Origin: Mycolicibacterium grossiae
GTDB taxonomy: Bacteria; Actinomycetota; Actinomycetes; Mycobacteriales; Mycobacteriaceae
Assembly (NCBI RefSeq): GCF_008329645.1
Contig: NZ_CP043474.1
Coordinates: forward strand, 5,573,924-5,637,923
DNA: 64,000 nucleotides
Reading direction: 5' to 3'
The position numbers were made by a program, and so were the translations under genes. The notes beneath the pieces are model-generated. The model worked only from the letters and a program-made list of their open reading frames with translations, was not told where the DNA came from and did no database searches. Of the stretch, positions 52,967-60,404 are shown in pieces. Within the stretch, counting starts at the first letter, position 1. Every line of letters starts with the position of its first letter.

Positions 52967-53142
52967 GCGCGTCGGTCACCGGTCTCTTCGGCGAACAACG
53001 TGACCAGCAAGTCAGCCTTGGGCAACTTCTCGGCGCCGAGCAACGTGCCCAGCTGTGCTGCTACCGCCGCGGGCACCACCTCGTCGACCTCATGCAGGCG
53101 CTGCATGAACGTACGCAGCACTTCAGACTCGATTCGAGACAC
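52963..53142 (-). CDS. Small partner protein of the zinc-hook ATPase (59 aa)
   Basis: The protein reads SRIESEVLRTFMQRLHEVDE then VVPAAVAAQLGTLLGAEKLP, KADLLVTLFAEETGDRRA, a compact helical sequence. The GTG at 53142 follows AGGGGG at five bases; the TTG at 53157 is less likely. It overlaps the ATPase start by ATGA, so it is made together with it. It may be an adaptor or regulator of the ATPase, as the small subunits of SMC-type defence systems are. This role is inference. Confidence 0.78.
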   Translation of the reverse strand: MSRIESEVLRTFMQRLHEVDEVVPAAVAAQLGTLLGAEKLPKADLLVTLFAEETGDRRA

Positions 53143-53388
53143 TCGACCCCCTGCCAACGGTTCACCCCCGCGTCCCCAGCGGTTCGATCACCGTAGCGCC
53201 AATTTCAGCAAACATGCAGCGTGTTCGCTGACAGCAAACTTCGGGAGGATCTCCCCTGCTTGCCAGCCGGGTTAGTTACGGCATAACAGACCATCCGCAT
53301 GCGCCGGAGTGTGCAGCGCTCATAGAAAGAGTGCCAGGGTGCGCCACGCCGGGAGGCGACTATCAACACGGGTGTCGGTACCACTGCA

Positions 53389-53394
53389 TATGGT
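53389..53394 (+). promoter_or_regulatory. -10 element for a leaderless transcript
   Basis: TATGGT (TANNNT type) ends six bases before the GTG at 53401. In mycobacteria this places the transcript start at the start codon itself. No Shine-Dalgarno precedes the GTG, which fits a leaderless message. Confidence 0.55.
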
Positions 53395-53400
53395 CGTCAC

Positions 53401-56400
53401 GTGCCCAGCGAACTCGTGTCCGAAACCGTCGGCCGCCTCGCCCGCCGCAAGCCGATCCGCGCGGAGGCCGAGACCCAAGCAGACATCTACATGCTGCTGA
53501 CCACCGCCGGTCTCGGACTCGAGCCGGACGACGTCGTCAAGATGGAGTCGCAGGTCGCTGACGGCACACGCCGGCGTATCGATATCGAGGCCGGGCACGT
53601 CGTGATCGAGGTGAAGAAAGACCTCACCGTCGGGAACCTCGCCGACTACGAACAGCAGCTCGCCGGCTATGTTCAACAGCGGCGCAACGAGTTGGGCACC
53701 CGCTATGTCGGCATCCTCACTGACGGCACCGGTTGGATGCTCAACCACCTCGAAGAAGACACCCTTGTCTTCGTATCCGAGCTGGTCCTGAACCCCAGCG
53801 CGCCCGATGTCGATCAGCTTCTCGTCTGGCTGGAATCGGTGATGGCGACGCGGGAGCAGATCAAGCCAACCCCACAGGAGATCCAGGACCGGTTGGGCGC
53901 AGACTCCCCTGGCCACCGGCTCGACCACGCCTCTCTGGCCGCGCTGTTCGAGGCTAACGTCGACGACCCGGAGGTGAAGCTCAAGCGGGAACTGTGGCGG
54001 AAGCTGCTGCGCACCGCGTTTGGCAAGAACTTCGTCGACGACCCAAACCTATTCATCAACCACACACTGCTGGTAATCACCGCTGAGTTGATCGCCCACG
54101 CCGCGGTCGGCTGGGACGTATCTCCGAGCGGTGGCCTGTCGCCGATGCAACTGACATCCGGATCGGAGTTCCAGCAGGCTCAAATCTACGGCGTCGTCGA
54201 GGCAGACTTCTTCGACTGGGTGGTGCAAGTAAAGGGCGGCCAGGAATTCGTCGTCGAACTCGGCAGGCGCATCGCTCGCTTCGACTGGACCAAGGTTGAG
54301 CACGACGTGCTGAAGATCCTCTATGAGTCTGTAATCGCCCCCACCGAGCGCCGCCGGCTGGGCGAGTACTACACGCCGGACTGGCTCGCCGACCGTGTCG
54401 TCAAAGCGACCGTGACCGACCCCCTCGGCTCTCGGGTGGCCGACCCGAGCTGCGGCTCCGGGACATTCCTCTTCCACGCCATCCGGCGCTACCTCGAGAC
54501 CGCGGAGAAGTCGGGAACGCCCACGGCGACAGCGGTGCACGAGGTAACCGCGAATGTGATCGGCATGGATGTGCACCCGGTCGCGGTGACCCTCGCCAGG
54601 GTCACCTACATCCTGGCGATCGGATTGAGGCGGCTCAGAGATGAGGACAGGGGTCCCATCGCGATCCCCGTGTACCTGGGCGACTCCATGCAGTGGGAGC
54701 AGAGCCGGGACCTCATTGGAGGCGTGGACCGAGTGACCATCAGCACCAAGGGAGACTCCATCATCGCCGGCGGAGGCGGTGTCCTCTACGGTGACGATCT
54801 GGTCTTCCCGCGCAGCATCCTCGGTGACGCGGGCCGGTTCGACCGCCTAGTGTCAGAGATGGCCGACAAAGCACTCGACCTCACGAATAAGAGGAACGGG
54901 ACGCTGATCGACCCGGTCCTCAAGCGCTTTAAGGTGACTGACGAGGAGGCGGAAGTCCTCCGCACCACCTTCGCGACTATGCGGGCGCTCCACATGTCGG
55001 GTAAGGACCACATCTGGGGCTACTACGTCCGTAACTTAATCCGCCCGCTGTGGCTCGCCGAGCCGGACAACCGCGTCGACATTCTCGTCGGAAACCCTCC
55101 GTGGCTGGCGTACGCCAAGATGACCGCCACGATGCAGGAGAACTATAAGAAGCTTGCCCAGCCCCGCAATCTGCTTACCGGCGGCCTCGGCGCGGCCAGC
55201 CGCGACCTGTCCACGCTATTCGTCGTACGGGCTGTCGAGCTGTACCTCCGCCCCGGCGGCGCATTCTCATTCGTAATGCCGTACGGCATCCTGACGCGCA
55301 AGCCGCACACCGGATTCCGCACCGGCAAGTGGATGACGAAGAACTCTGAGCACCTCGCCGTCGAATTCGGGCCCAGCTGGGACCTCGCCCAAGCGACCAC
55401 CGGATTCCCCATGGTGTCCTGCGTCATCCACGGCAAGCGGTCCGCATCTGCTACCCGGATCACCACGAAGACCATCACGTGGACTGGATACCTTGCGCGA
55501 CCGGATATTCCGTGGGACGAGGCGAAGGACAAGATCACCATCGGCACGGGCACCGTCGCTGCACACGATGCCGACGCGGCGCGTGCAGAGTCCCCGTACA
55601 AGTCTGAGTTCCGGCAGGGCGCTGTGCTCGCTCCCCAAATGGCACTGTTTGTACGTGAGGCTCCGGCAGGTCCACTGGGCGCGGGGGCGGGCCGAGTTTC
55701 GGTGACATCGAACCGAAGCGTCTACGAGCCCGAACGGTGGAAGCAGTTGCCGGCCATCACCGCTACTGTCGAGACCAAGTTCGTTCGGCCGACATATCTG
55801 GGACTGACCACGCTTCCGTTCCGCACTCTGGAGCCGCGCCGCACAGTACTCGCGATCAGTGACGGCGGGGTGTTCCAGGAAACGGCCGTCGATGACCACC
55901 CGGGACTGAAGGCATGGTGGGACCAAGCTGAGAAAACCTGGGCCGCGAACAAGTCCGAGTCCGACGCGGGGACGCTGCTGGACCGCATCGATTTCCACGG
56001 GCAACTGTCCGCGCAGCTGCCGCCCGCGGCGATCAGAGTGGTCTACACGAAGACCGGGAACAGACTCGCCGCAGCGGTCGTAAGAGATTCACGGGCCATC
56101 ATCGACTTCTCCCTCTACTGGACGGCCGTCGCGACTGAGTCGGCGGCGAGCTACCTCTGCTCGATTCTGAACTCCGGGACGGTGTTGGAGCGTGTCAAGC
56201 CGCTGCAGGCCCTGGGCCTGTACGGAGCCCGGCACTTCGACAAGTATGTATTCCTCGTTCCGTTCCCGAAGTACGACAACACCATCGAGCTGCACCTAGA
56301 GTTGGCCAAGCTCGGTGCCGCTGCCGAGAAACTCGCCGCTGAGGTTGATGTGTCCTCGGCTCGCACGTTCCAGGCTGCGCGGAAGTTGATCGATGAAGCT

Positions 56401-56478
56401 CTGAAAGACGCCGGTATCGCCGCCAAGATCAACGCCGCGGTGGCGGAATTGGTCCCCGAGGCAACGGTTCAGCCATAA
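53401..56478 (+). CDS. Single-chain restriction-modification enzyme (nuclease-N6-adenine methylase)
   Basis: The 1025-residue protein starts with a PD-(D/E)xK-like nuclease region (Asp61, Glu70, Lys72 in DIEAGHVVIEVKK). A helical linker follows, then an N6-adenine methyltransferase domain: GEYYTPDWLAD at 321-331, motif I ADPSCGSGTF at 347-356, and motif IV VGNPPWLAY with NPPW at 565-568. The C-terminal third (about 650-1020) is the likely target-recognition region. This layout is that of type IIG or BREX/PglX-like enzymes that modify and cut DNA. It is divergent from the zinc-hook ATPase. The target sequence cannot be read. It ends before the right att site. Confidence 0.9.
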   Translation: MPSELVSETVGRLARRKPIRAEAETQADIYMLLTTAGLGLEPDDVVKMESQVADGTRRRIDIEAGHVVIEVKKDLTVGNLADYEQQLAGYVQQRRNELGTRYVGILTDGTGWMLNHLEEDTLVFVSELVLNPSAPDVDQLLVWLESVMATREQIKPTPQEIQDRLGADSPGHRLDHASLAALFEANVDDPEVKLKRELWRKLLRTAFGKNFVDDPNLFINHTLLVITAELIAHAAVGWDVSPSGGLSPMQLTSGSEFQQAQIYGVVEADFFDWVVQVKGGQEFVVELGRRIARFDWTKVEHDVLKILYESVIAPTERRRLGEYYTPDWLADRVVKATVTDPLGSRVADPSCGSGTFLFHAIRRYLETAEKSGTPTATAVHEVTANVIGMDVHPVAVTLARVTYILAIGLRRLRDEDRGPIAIPVYLGDSMQWEQSRDLIGGVDRVTISTKGDSIIAGGGGVLYGDDLVFPRSILGDAGRFDRLVSEMADKALDLTNKRNGTLIDPVLKRFKVTDEEAEVLRTTFATMRALHMSGKDHIWGYYVRNLIRPLWLAEPDNRVDILVGNPPWLAYAKMTATMQENYKKLAQPRNLLTGGLGAASRDLSTLFVVRAVELYLRPGGAFSFVMPYGILTRKPHTGFRTGKWMTKNSEHLAVEFGPSWDLAQATTGFPMVSCVIHGKRSASATRITTKTITWTGYLARPDIPWDEAKDKITIGTGTVAAHDADAARAESPYKSEFRQGAVLAPQMALFVREAPAGPLGAGAGRVSVTSNRSVYEPERWKQLPAITATVETKFVRPTYLGLTTLPFRTLEPRRTVLAISDGGVFQETAVDDHPGLKAWWDQAEKTWAANKSESDAGTLLDRIDFHGQLSAQLPPAAIRVVYTKTGNRLAAAVVRDSRAIIDFSLYWTAVATESAASYLCSILNSGTVLERVKPLQALGLYGARHFDKYVFLVPFPKYDNTIELHLELAKLGAAAEKLAAEVDVSSARTFQAARKLIDEALKDAGIAAKINAAVAELVPEATVQP

Positions 56479-56546
56479 CGACTCCCGTCCTACGCGGGAG
56501 GTGGTGCCCCGCTCGTTGGCCGGGCGGGCCGAGAGCCGCCCCAGGC

Positions 56547-56570
56547 GATACCGCAATAGATACCGCAGTG
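56547..56570. repeat. Right arm-type direct repeats
   Basis: GATACCGCAATA and GATACCGCAGTG stand in tandem with a 12-base period, 112 bases inside attR. The second copy equals the left ATACCGCAGTG units, so both element ends share the motif. Confidence 0.7.
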
Positions 56571-56681
56571 CCTTCATTCGCCCTCATCGACCGCCAACGC
56601 GACCAATAACGTATCCGCAGGTCGAGGTTATTGGTCCGGCAGCTACCGAATGCACCAAACACAACAAACGCTCAGTTCAGA

Positions 56682-56723
56682 GGATTTTAAGTCCGCTGCC
56701 TCTGCCAGTTGGGCTATGGGGGC
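56682..56723 (-). repeat. attR: tRNA-Leu 5'-half fragment
   Basis: Forty-two bases equal to 26261-26302 except for one base in the D loop. No T arm or 3' acceptor follows, so it is not a functional tRNA. It marks the right end of the island and is probably the displaced native 5' half of the tRNA gene. Confidence 0.85.
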
Positions 56724-56819
56724 CGCTGCAGCCGTCATGCGGCCACAGCGACGCTACCCAACCGCCTCGACGCCTGCCCGGCAGCACCACGGGGCGCCGG
56801 TTCCCGGGGTCGCAGGCGG

Positions 56820-58334
56820 CTACTCGCCGTCGGACGACGAGTCGGACTCGCCCGCGTCCTTGCCCGCAGCCGTGTCCTTGGCGACTGTGTCCTCGCCACC
56901 TGCGTCCTTCGCGACGGCGTCGGCGTCCTTCTCGGGTTCACCGGCCCCGGTCGACGCACCGGAGACGGAGCCGCCCGACGTCGTCGTCGGCTGAGGCTTG
57001 GCCACCATCGTGCTGCTGCCGGCGGACCCGCCCGTCGTTCCCGGACGAGTCGACGGCGACCGCGGCTCGTCCTCGTCCTTCGCCTCCGAGGGCGTCTCCT
57101 TCTCTTCGGTGGGCTCGGTGACCTCCTCCACGGAATCCTCGACGGTGGACTCGACCGCGGGCTTCGCCGAAGCGGCGTCATCATAGGTATCGACGACCGG
57201 CGACTCGACAGCCGCGGGCACGGGCGGCTCGACATCAGCCCTGCGTGCCGCAGCGGCAGGAACACCCGAGACAGATTCCGCACCGGACGCGAGCGCCGCC
57301 TGCTGCACGGGCGGGGTCACGGGCTTAGGCACGGCCGACGCAACAGGCAACACCGGCGGCACGGGCGGGGTCCAGACCAGCTGCCCGCGCTCGATGCGCG
57401 GCCCGAGGTACGGCGTCATGCTCGAATAACCGGCCGCGATCCACGGACGCAGCAGCTCGTCGATCCGGTCGACCACCCACCCCGGGAACCCGAGTTGACG
57501 CAGCGGCCGGGTGATCGGAAGCTCCTGCCGCGGAACGAGATACGTCGTGGTGGTTCCGCCGCGCGAGTTCGTCACCTGCGACACCAGTGTGGCGTCGTCC
57601 ATGCCGTCGAGCGCGGTGCGGCCGTGATCGTTGCTCCCGTTCACCGTGTAGAACGCGCCCATCACCGCGTTGACGACGGCCAGCGCATTCCACGGACGGT
57701 CCGGCGGGTTCGCCCAGCCGTCCCACTGCTCGTTGACCACCACGACGTCGTACTGGCTCTCCGGCACGGGGATGAAGGTCTGTCCGAAGATGGGGATCGT
57801 GACGCCGCGCAGGTACATGTCTCCGAGCCCGCGGACCATTCCCCCGAACAGATAGAACGTCACGTCCTTCGCGGCCGGCGCGTCGGCGGCGGTGAGCAAG
57901 TGAGCGAGTTCGCTCTCGATCACCAGCGTGCCCTGGCTGAGGCCCGTCACCACGATGGGCTCGCCCTTGGTCATCTCGTCGAGGATCGCGTCGTGCAACA
58001 GTTTCCGGCCGATCGCCGTCGACTGATCGGTCGTCATCGCGAACGGCCCCGACACCAGGCCGAGTTGGGCCGGGTAGTCCAGCGGCCGAGCCGTCGTGCC
58101 CGGCAACCAGTTCGACCCCACCAACGACGCGAAGTCAAGCCACCCCTGCTGCGTCAGACCCTGCCCCGCCAGGACGTCCGACAGGATCGGCCACTGCGCC
58201 GGACGCCCACCGTTCAGCGCGATGCGCGTCTGCGCCGTCGCCGCCACGCCCGGCGCGGCGACCGCCAAGATCGCCGCCACCACCACCGCGGCCAGCCATC
58301 GTCTTCCCTCAGCCACCCAGCGCACCAACGCCAT
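56820..58334 (-). CDS. Secreted PE-PPE-domain serine hydrolase
   Basis: The 504-residue protein has a signal peptide of about 36 residues (MALVRWVAEGRRWLAA onward, ending VAATA). The PE-PPE/alpha-beta hydrolase domain (PF08237) has the nucleophile in IVVTGLSQGTLVIESEL, FYLFGGMVRGLGDMYLRG and QYDVVVVNEQWDGWANPPDRP. Its N-terminal part has PAQWPILSDVLAGQGLTQQG. The last 170 residues are disordered, rich in Pro, Glu, Asp, Ser and Thr. It is an exported esterase or lipase-like enzyme and carries no PE or PPE leader. The ATG at 58334 follows GGGGGA; ATG 58400 is an alternative without such a site. Confidence 0.86.
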   Translation of the reverse strand: MALVRWVAEGRRWLAAVVVAAILAVAAPGVAATAQTRIALNGGRPAQWPILSDVLAGQGLTQQGWLDFASLVGSNWLPGTTARPLDYPAQLGLVSGPFAMTTDQSTAIGRKLLHDAILDEMTKGEPIVVTGLSQGTLVIESELAHLLTAADAPAAKDVTFYLFGGMVRGLGDMYLRGVTIPIFGQTFIPVPESQYDVVVVNEQWDGWANPPDRPWNALAVVNAVMGAFYTVNGSNDHGRTALDGMDDATLVSQVTNSRGGTTTTYLVPRQELPITRPLRQLGFPGWVVDRIDELLRPWIAAGYSSMTPYLGPRIERGQLVWTPPVPPVLPVASAVPKPVTPPVQQAALASGAESVSGVPAAAARRADVEPPVPAAVESPVVDTYDDAASAKPAVESTVEDSVEEVTEPTEEKETPSEAKDEDEPRSPSTRPGTTGGSAGSSTMVAKPQPTTTSGGSVSGASTGAGEPEKDADAVAKDAGGEDTVAKDTAAGKDAGESDSSSDGE

Positions 58335-58403
58335 CGCACGTTCCCCCGTCACAACGACCCCCCTCGAGCCACCCACACCGATGCCATCGACCCGAGACAT
58401 TAA

Positions 58404-58646
58404 TTGACGCTGACGAAAACCGCGTGCGAAGCGGCGATCGGACGGAACGCTGTGCCGTGGCGCGCCACACAGCGCCGCAAAGGACCCGTCAAGACGCCTG
58501 CGGCCGGCGTCAAGAAAGCGTTAGGAACCCCGTTCGACCTGCGGGGACGACCTACCTTCTGGCACGTGGCAGTCATCGCATACGTCCTGCTGACGATCGC
58601 GGCCTTCGCGGTCTTCGGCATCATCCAGAAGGCGCTCGAATCATGA
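58404..58646 (+). CDS. Small membrane protein before kdpF (up to 80 aa)
   Basis: The frame ends in one hydrophobic helix (FWHVAVIAYVLLTIAAFAVF) after a basic N-terminal part. Its stop overlaps the kdpF start by ATGA, which argues that it belongs to the potassium operon. The start is uncertain: TTG 58404 gives 80 residues and a later GTG would shorten it. It is likely a small accessory membrane peptide of the Kdp system, of unknown role. Confidence 0.68.
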   Translation: MTLTKTACEAAIGRNAVPWRATQRRKGPVKTPAAGVKKALGTPFDLRGRPTFWHVAVIAYVLLTIAAFAVFGIIQKALES

Positions 58647-58732
58647 GCATCGCCAACGCCGTCGGGCTCGTCCTCGCCGTGCTGCTCGCGGCGTTCACGG
58701 CCGCAGCGCTGCTGTTCCCCGAGAGGTTCTAG
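58643..58732 (+). CDS. kdpF: KdpF, small subunit of the K+-ATPase
   Basis: A 29-residue single-helix peptide (SIANAVGLVLAVLLAAFTAA then LLFPERF) fits KdpF, which stabilises the KdpABC complex. Its TAG stop shares its last base with the kdpA start. Confidence 0.88.
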   Translation: MSIANAVGLVLAVLLAAFTAAALLFPERF

Positions 58733-60402
58733 TGTCATCCACCCTGGCGGGGATCGTGTTCCTCGCGTCCCTGGTCCTCGCGCTGGCCCTGGTGCACGTG
58801 CCGCTGGGCGACTACATGTACCGGGTCTACTCCTCGGAGCGGGACACCCGCGTCGAGCGCATCGTCTACCGGGCGATCGGCGCCGACCCGCGCGCCGAGC
58901 AGGGCTGGGGCGGCTACGCCCGCAGCGTGCTGGCGTTCTCGGCGGTCAGCGTGCTCTTCCTGTTCGTCCTGCAGCTGGTGCAGGGCCGGCTGCCGCTTCA
59001 CCTGAACGATCCGGCGACCGAGATGACCCCGGCGCTGGCGTGGAACACCGCCGTCAGCTTCGTCACCAACACCAATTGGCAGGCCTACTCCGGTGAGTCG
59101 ACGCAGGGCCATCTGGTGCAGATGGCCGGCCTCGCCGTGCAGAACTTCGTCTCCGCGGCGGTTGGCATGGCCGTCGCGATCGCGCTCGTCCGCGGATTCG
59201 CCCGCCGCCACGCCGGTGAACTCGGCAACTTCTGGGTCGACCTGGTGCGCGGCACGCTGCGAATCCTGTTGCCGCTAGCGGTGATCGTCGCCGTCATCCT
59301 CCTCGCGGGCGGTGTCATCCAGAACTTCGCGGTGCACACCCAGGTCGTCGAGACCCTCGCCGGCGCGCAGCAGACCATCCCCGGCGGCCCCGTCGCCAGC
59401 CAGGAGGCCATCAAGGAACTCGGCACCAACGGCGGCGGCTTCTTCAACGTCAACTCCGCGCACCCGTTCGAGAACCCCACCGCCTGGACCAACTGGCTCG
59501 AGATCTTCGCCTTGCTCGTCATCGCGTTCTCGCTGCCGCGCACTTTCGGCCGGATGGTCGACAGCCGCAAGCAGGGTCTGGCGATCGTCGCCGTCATGGG
59601 CATCATCGCCGTCGCCAGCATCTCGCTGACCATGCTGTTCCAGCTGCAGGCGCACGGCACCGTCCCAACGGCGGTCGGCGCGTCGATGGAGGGCGTCGAG
59701 CAGCGCTTCGGCGTCGCGGACTCCGCGGTCTTCGCCGGCGCCACCACGCTGACGTCGACCGGTGCGGTCAACTCCTTCCACGACTCGTACACCAGCCTGG
59801 GCGGGCTGATGACGATGGTCAACATGCAGCTCGGCGAGATCGCGCCCGGCGGTGTGGGTTCCGGCCTCGTCGGCATGCTGATCCTGGCCGTCATCACCGT
59901 CTTCGTGGCGGGCCTGATGGTCGGCCGCACGCCGGAGTACCTCGGCAAGAAGATCACCCCGCGGGAGATCAAGCTGGCCGCCGCCTACTTCCTCGTCACC
60001 CCGCTCATCGTGCTGACCGGCACGGCGCTGGCGATGGCGCTGCCGGGCCAGCGGGCCGGGATGCTCAACAGCGGCCCGCACGGGCTGTCGGAGGTGCTCT
60101 ACGCGTTCACCTCGGCGGCCAACAACAACGGCTCGGCGTTCGCCGGCATCTCCGTCAACACCGAGTGGTACAACACCGCACTGGGCTTGGCGATGCTGTT
60201 CGGCCGCTTCCTGCCGATCATCCTGGCGCTCGCCCTGGCCGGTTCGCTTGCCGCACAGGGTCACACGCCCGCCTCGGTCGGCACCCTGCCCACCCACCGG
60301 CCGCAGTTCGTCGGCATGGTGACCGGCGTGACGCTCATCCTCGTCGCGCTGACCTTCCTGCCGATGCTCGCGCTCGGCCCCCTCGCCGAAGGACTCCACT
60401 GA
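58732..60402 (+). CDS. kdpA: Potassium-transporting ATPase subunit A
   Basis: The 556-residue subunit forms the K+ pore of the KdpFABC complex in the cytoplasmic membrane. Selectivity segments are visible as TNTNWQAYSGES, TNGGGFFNVNSAHPF with FENPTAWTNW, TSTGAVNSFHDS and AANNNGSAFAG. The many helices and the length match the family. The GTG start overlaps the kdpF stop by one base, and kdpB follows after two bases. Expression is expected under low K+ through KdpDE. Confidence 0.96.
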   Translation: MSSTLAGIVFLASLVLALALVHVPLGDYMYRVYSSERDTRVERIVYRAIGADPRAEQGWGGYARSVLAFSAVSVLFLFVLQLVQGRLPLHLNDPATEMTPALAWNTAVSFVTNTNWQAYSGESTQGHLVQMAGLAVQNFVSAAVGMAVAIALVRGFARRHAGELGNFWVDLVRGTLRILLPLAVIVAVILLAGGVIQNFAVHTQVVETLAGAQQTIPGGPVASQEAIKELGTNGGGFFNVNSAHPFENPTAWTNWLEIFALLVIAFSLPRTFGRMVDSRKQGLAIVAVMGIIAVASISLTMLFQLQAHGTVPTAVGASMEGVEQRFGVADSAVFAGATTLTSTGAVNSFHDSYTSLGGLMTMVNMQLGEIAPGGVGSGLVGMLILAVITVFVAGLMVGRTPEYLGKKITPREIKLAAAYFLVTPLIVLTGTALAMALPGQRAGMLNSGPHGLSEVLYAFTSAANNNGSAFAGISVNTEWYNTALGLAMLFGRFLPIILALALAGSLAAQGHTPASVGTLPTHRPQFVGMVTGVTLILVALTFLPMLALGPLAEGLH

Positions 60403-60404
60403 CC

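Larger units (their letters stand above)
26261..56723. mobile_element. Integrated genomic island / integrative element at tRNA-Leu
   Basis: The 30.4-kb region is bounded by 42-base direct repeats, the left within an intact tRNA gene and the right a tRNA fragment. A tyrosine integrase sits directly beside the left repeat, followed by an excisionase. Short direct repeats (ATACCGCAGTG and a variant) lie inside both ends. The content is accessory: replication-like ATPase, IS21, recombinase cassette, TetR/P450/thioesterase/MmpL cargo and a restriction-modification/ATPase module. No conjugation genes are recognisable, so the element may be mobilisable, phage-like or defective. Confidence 0.85.
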
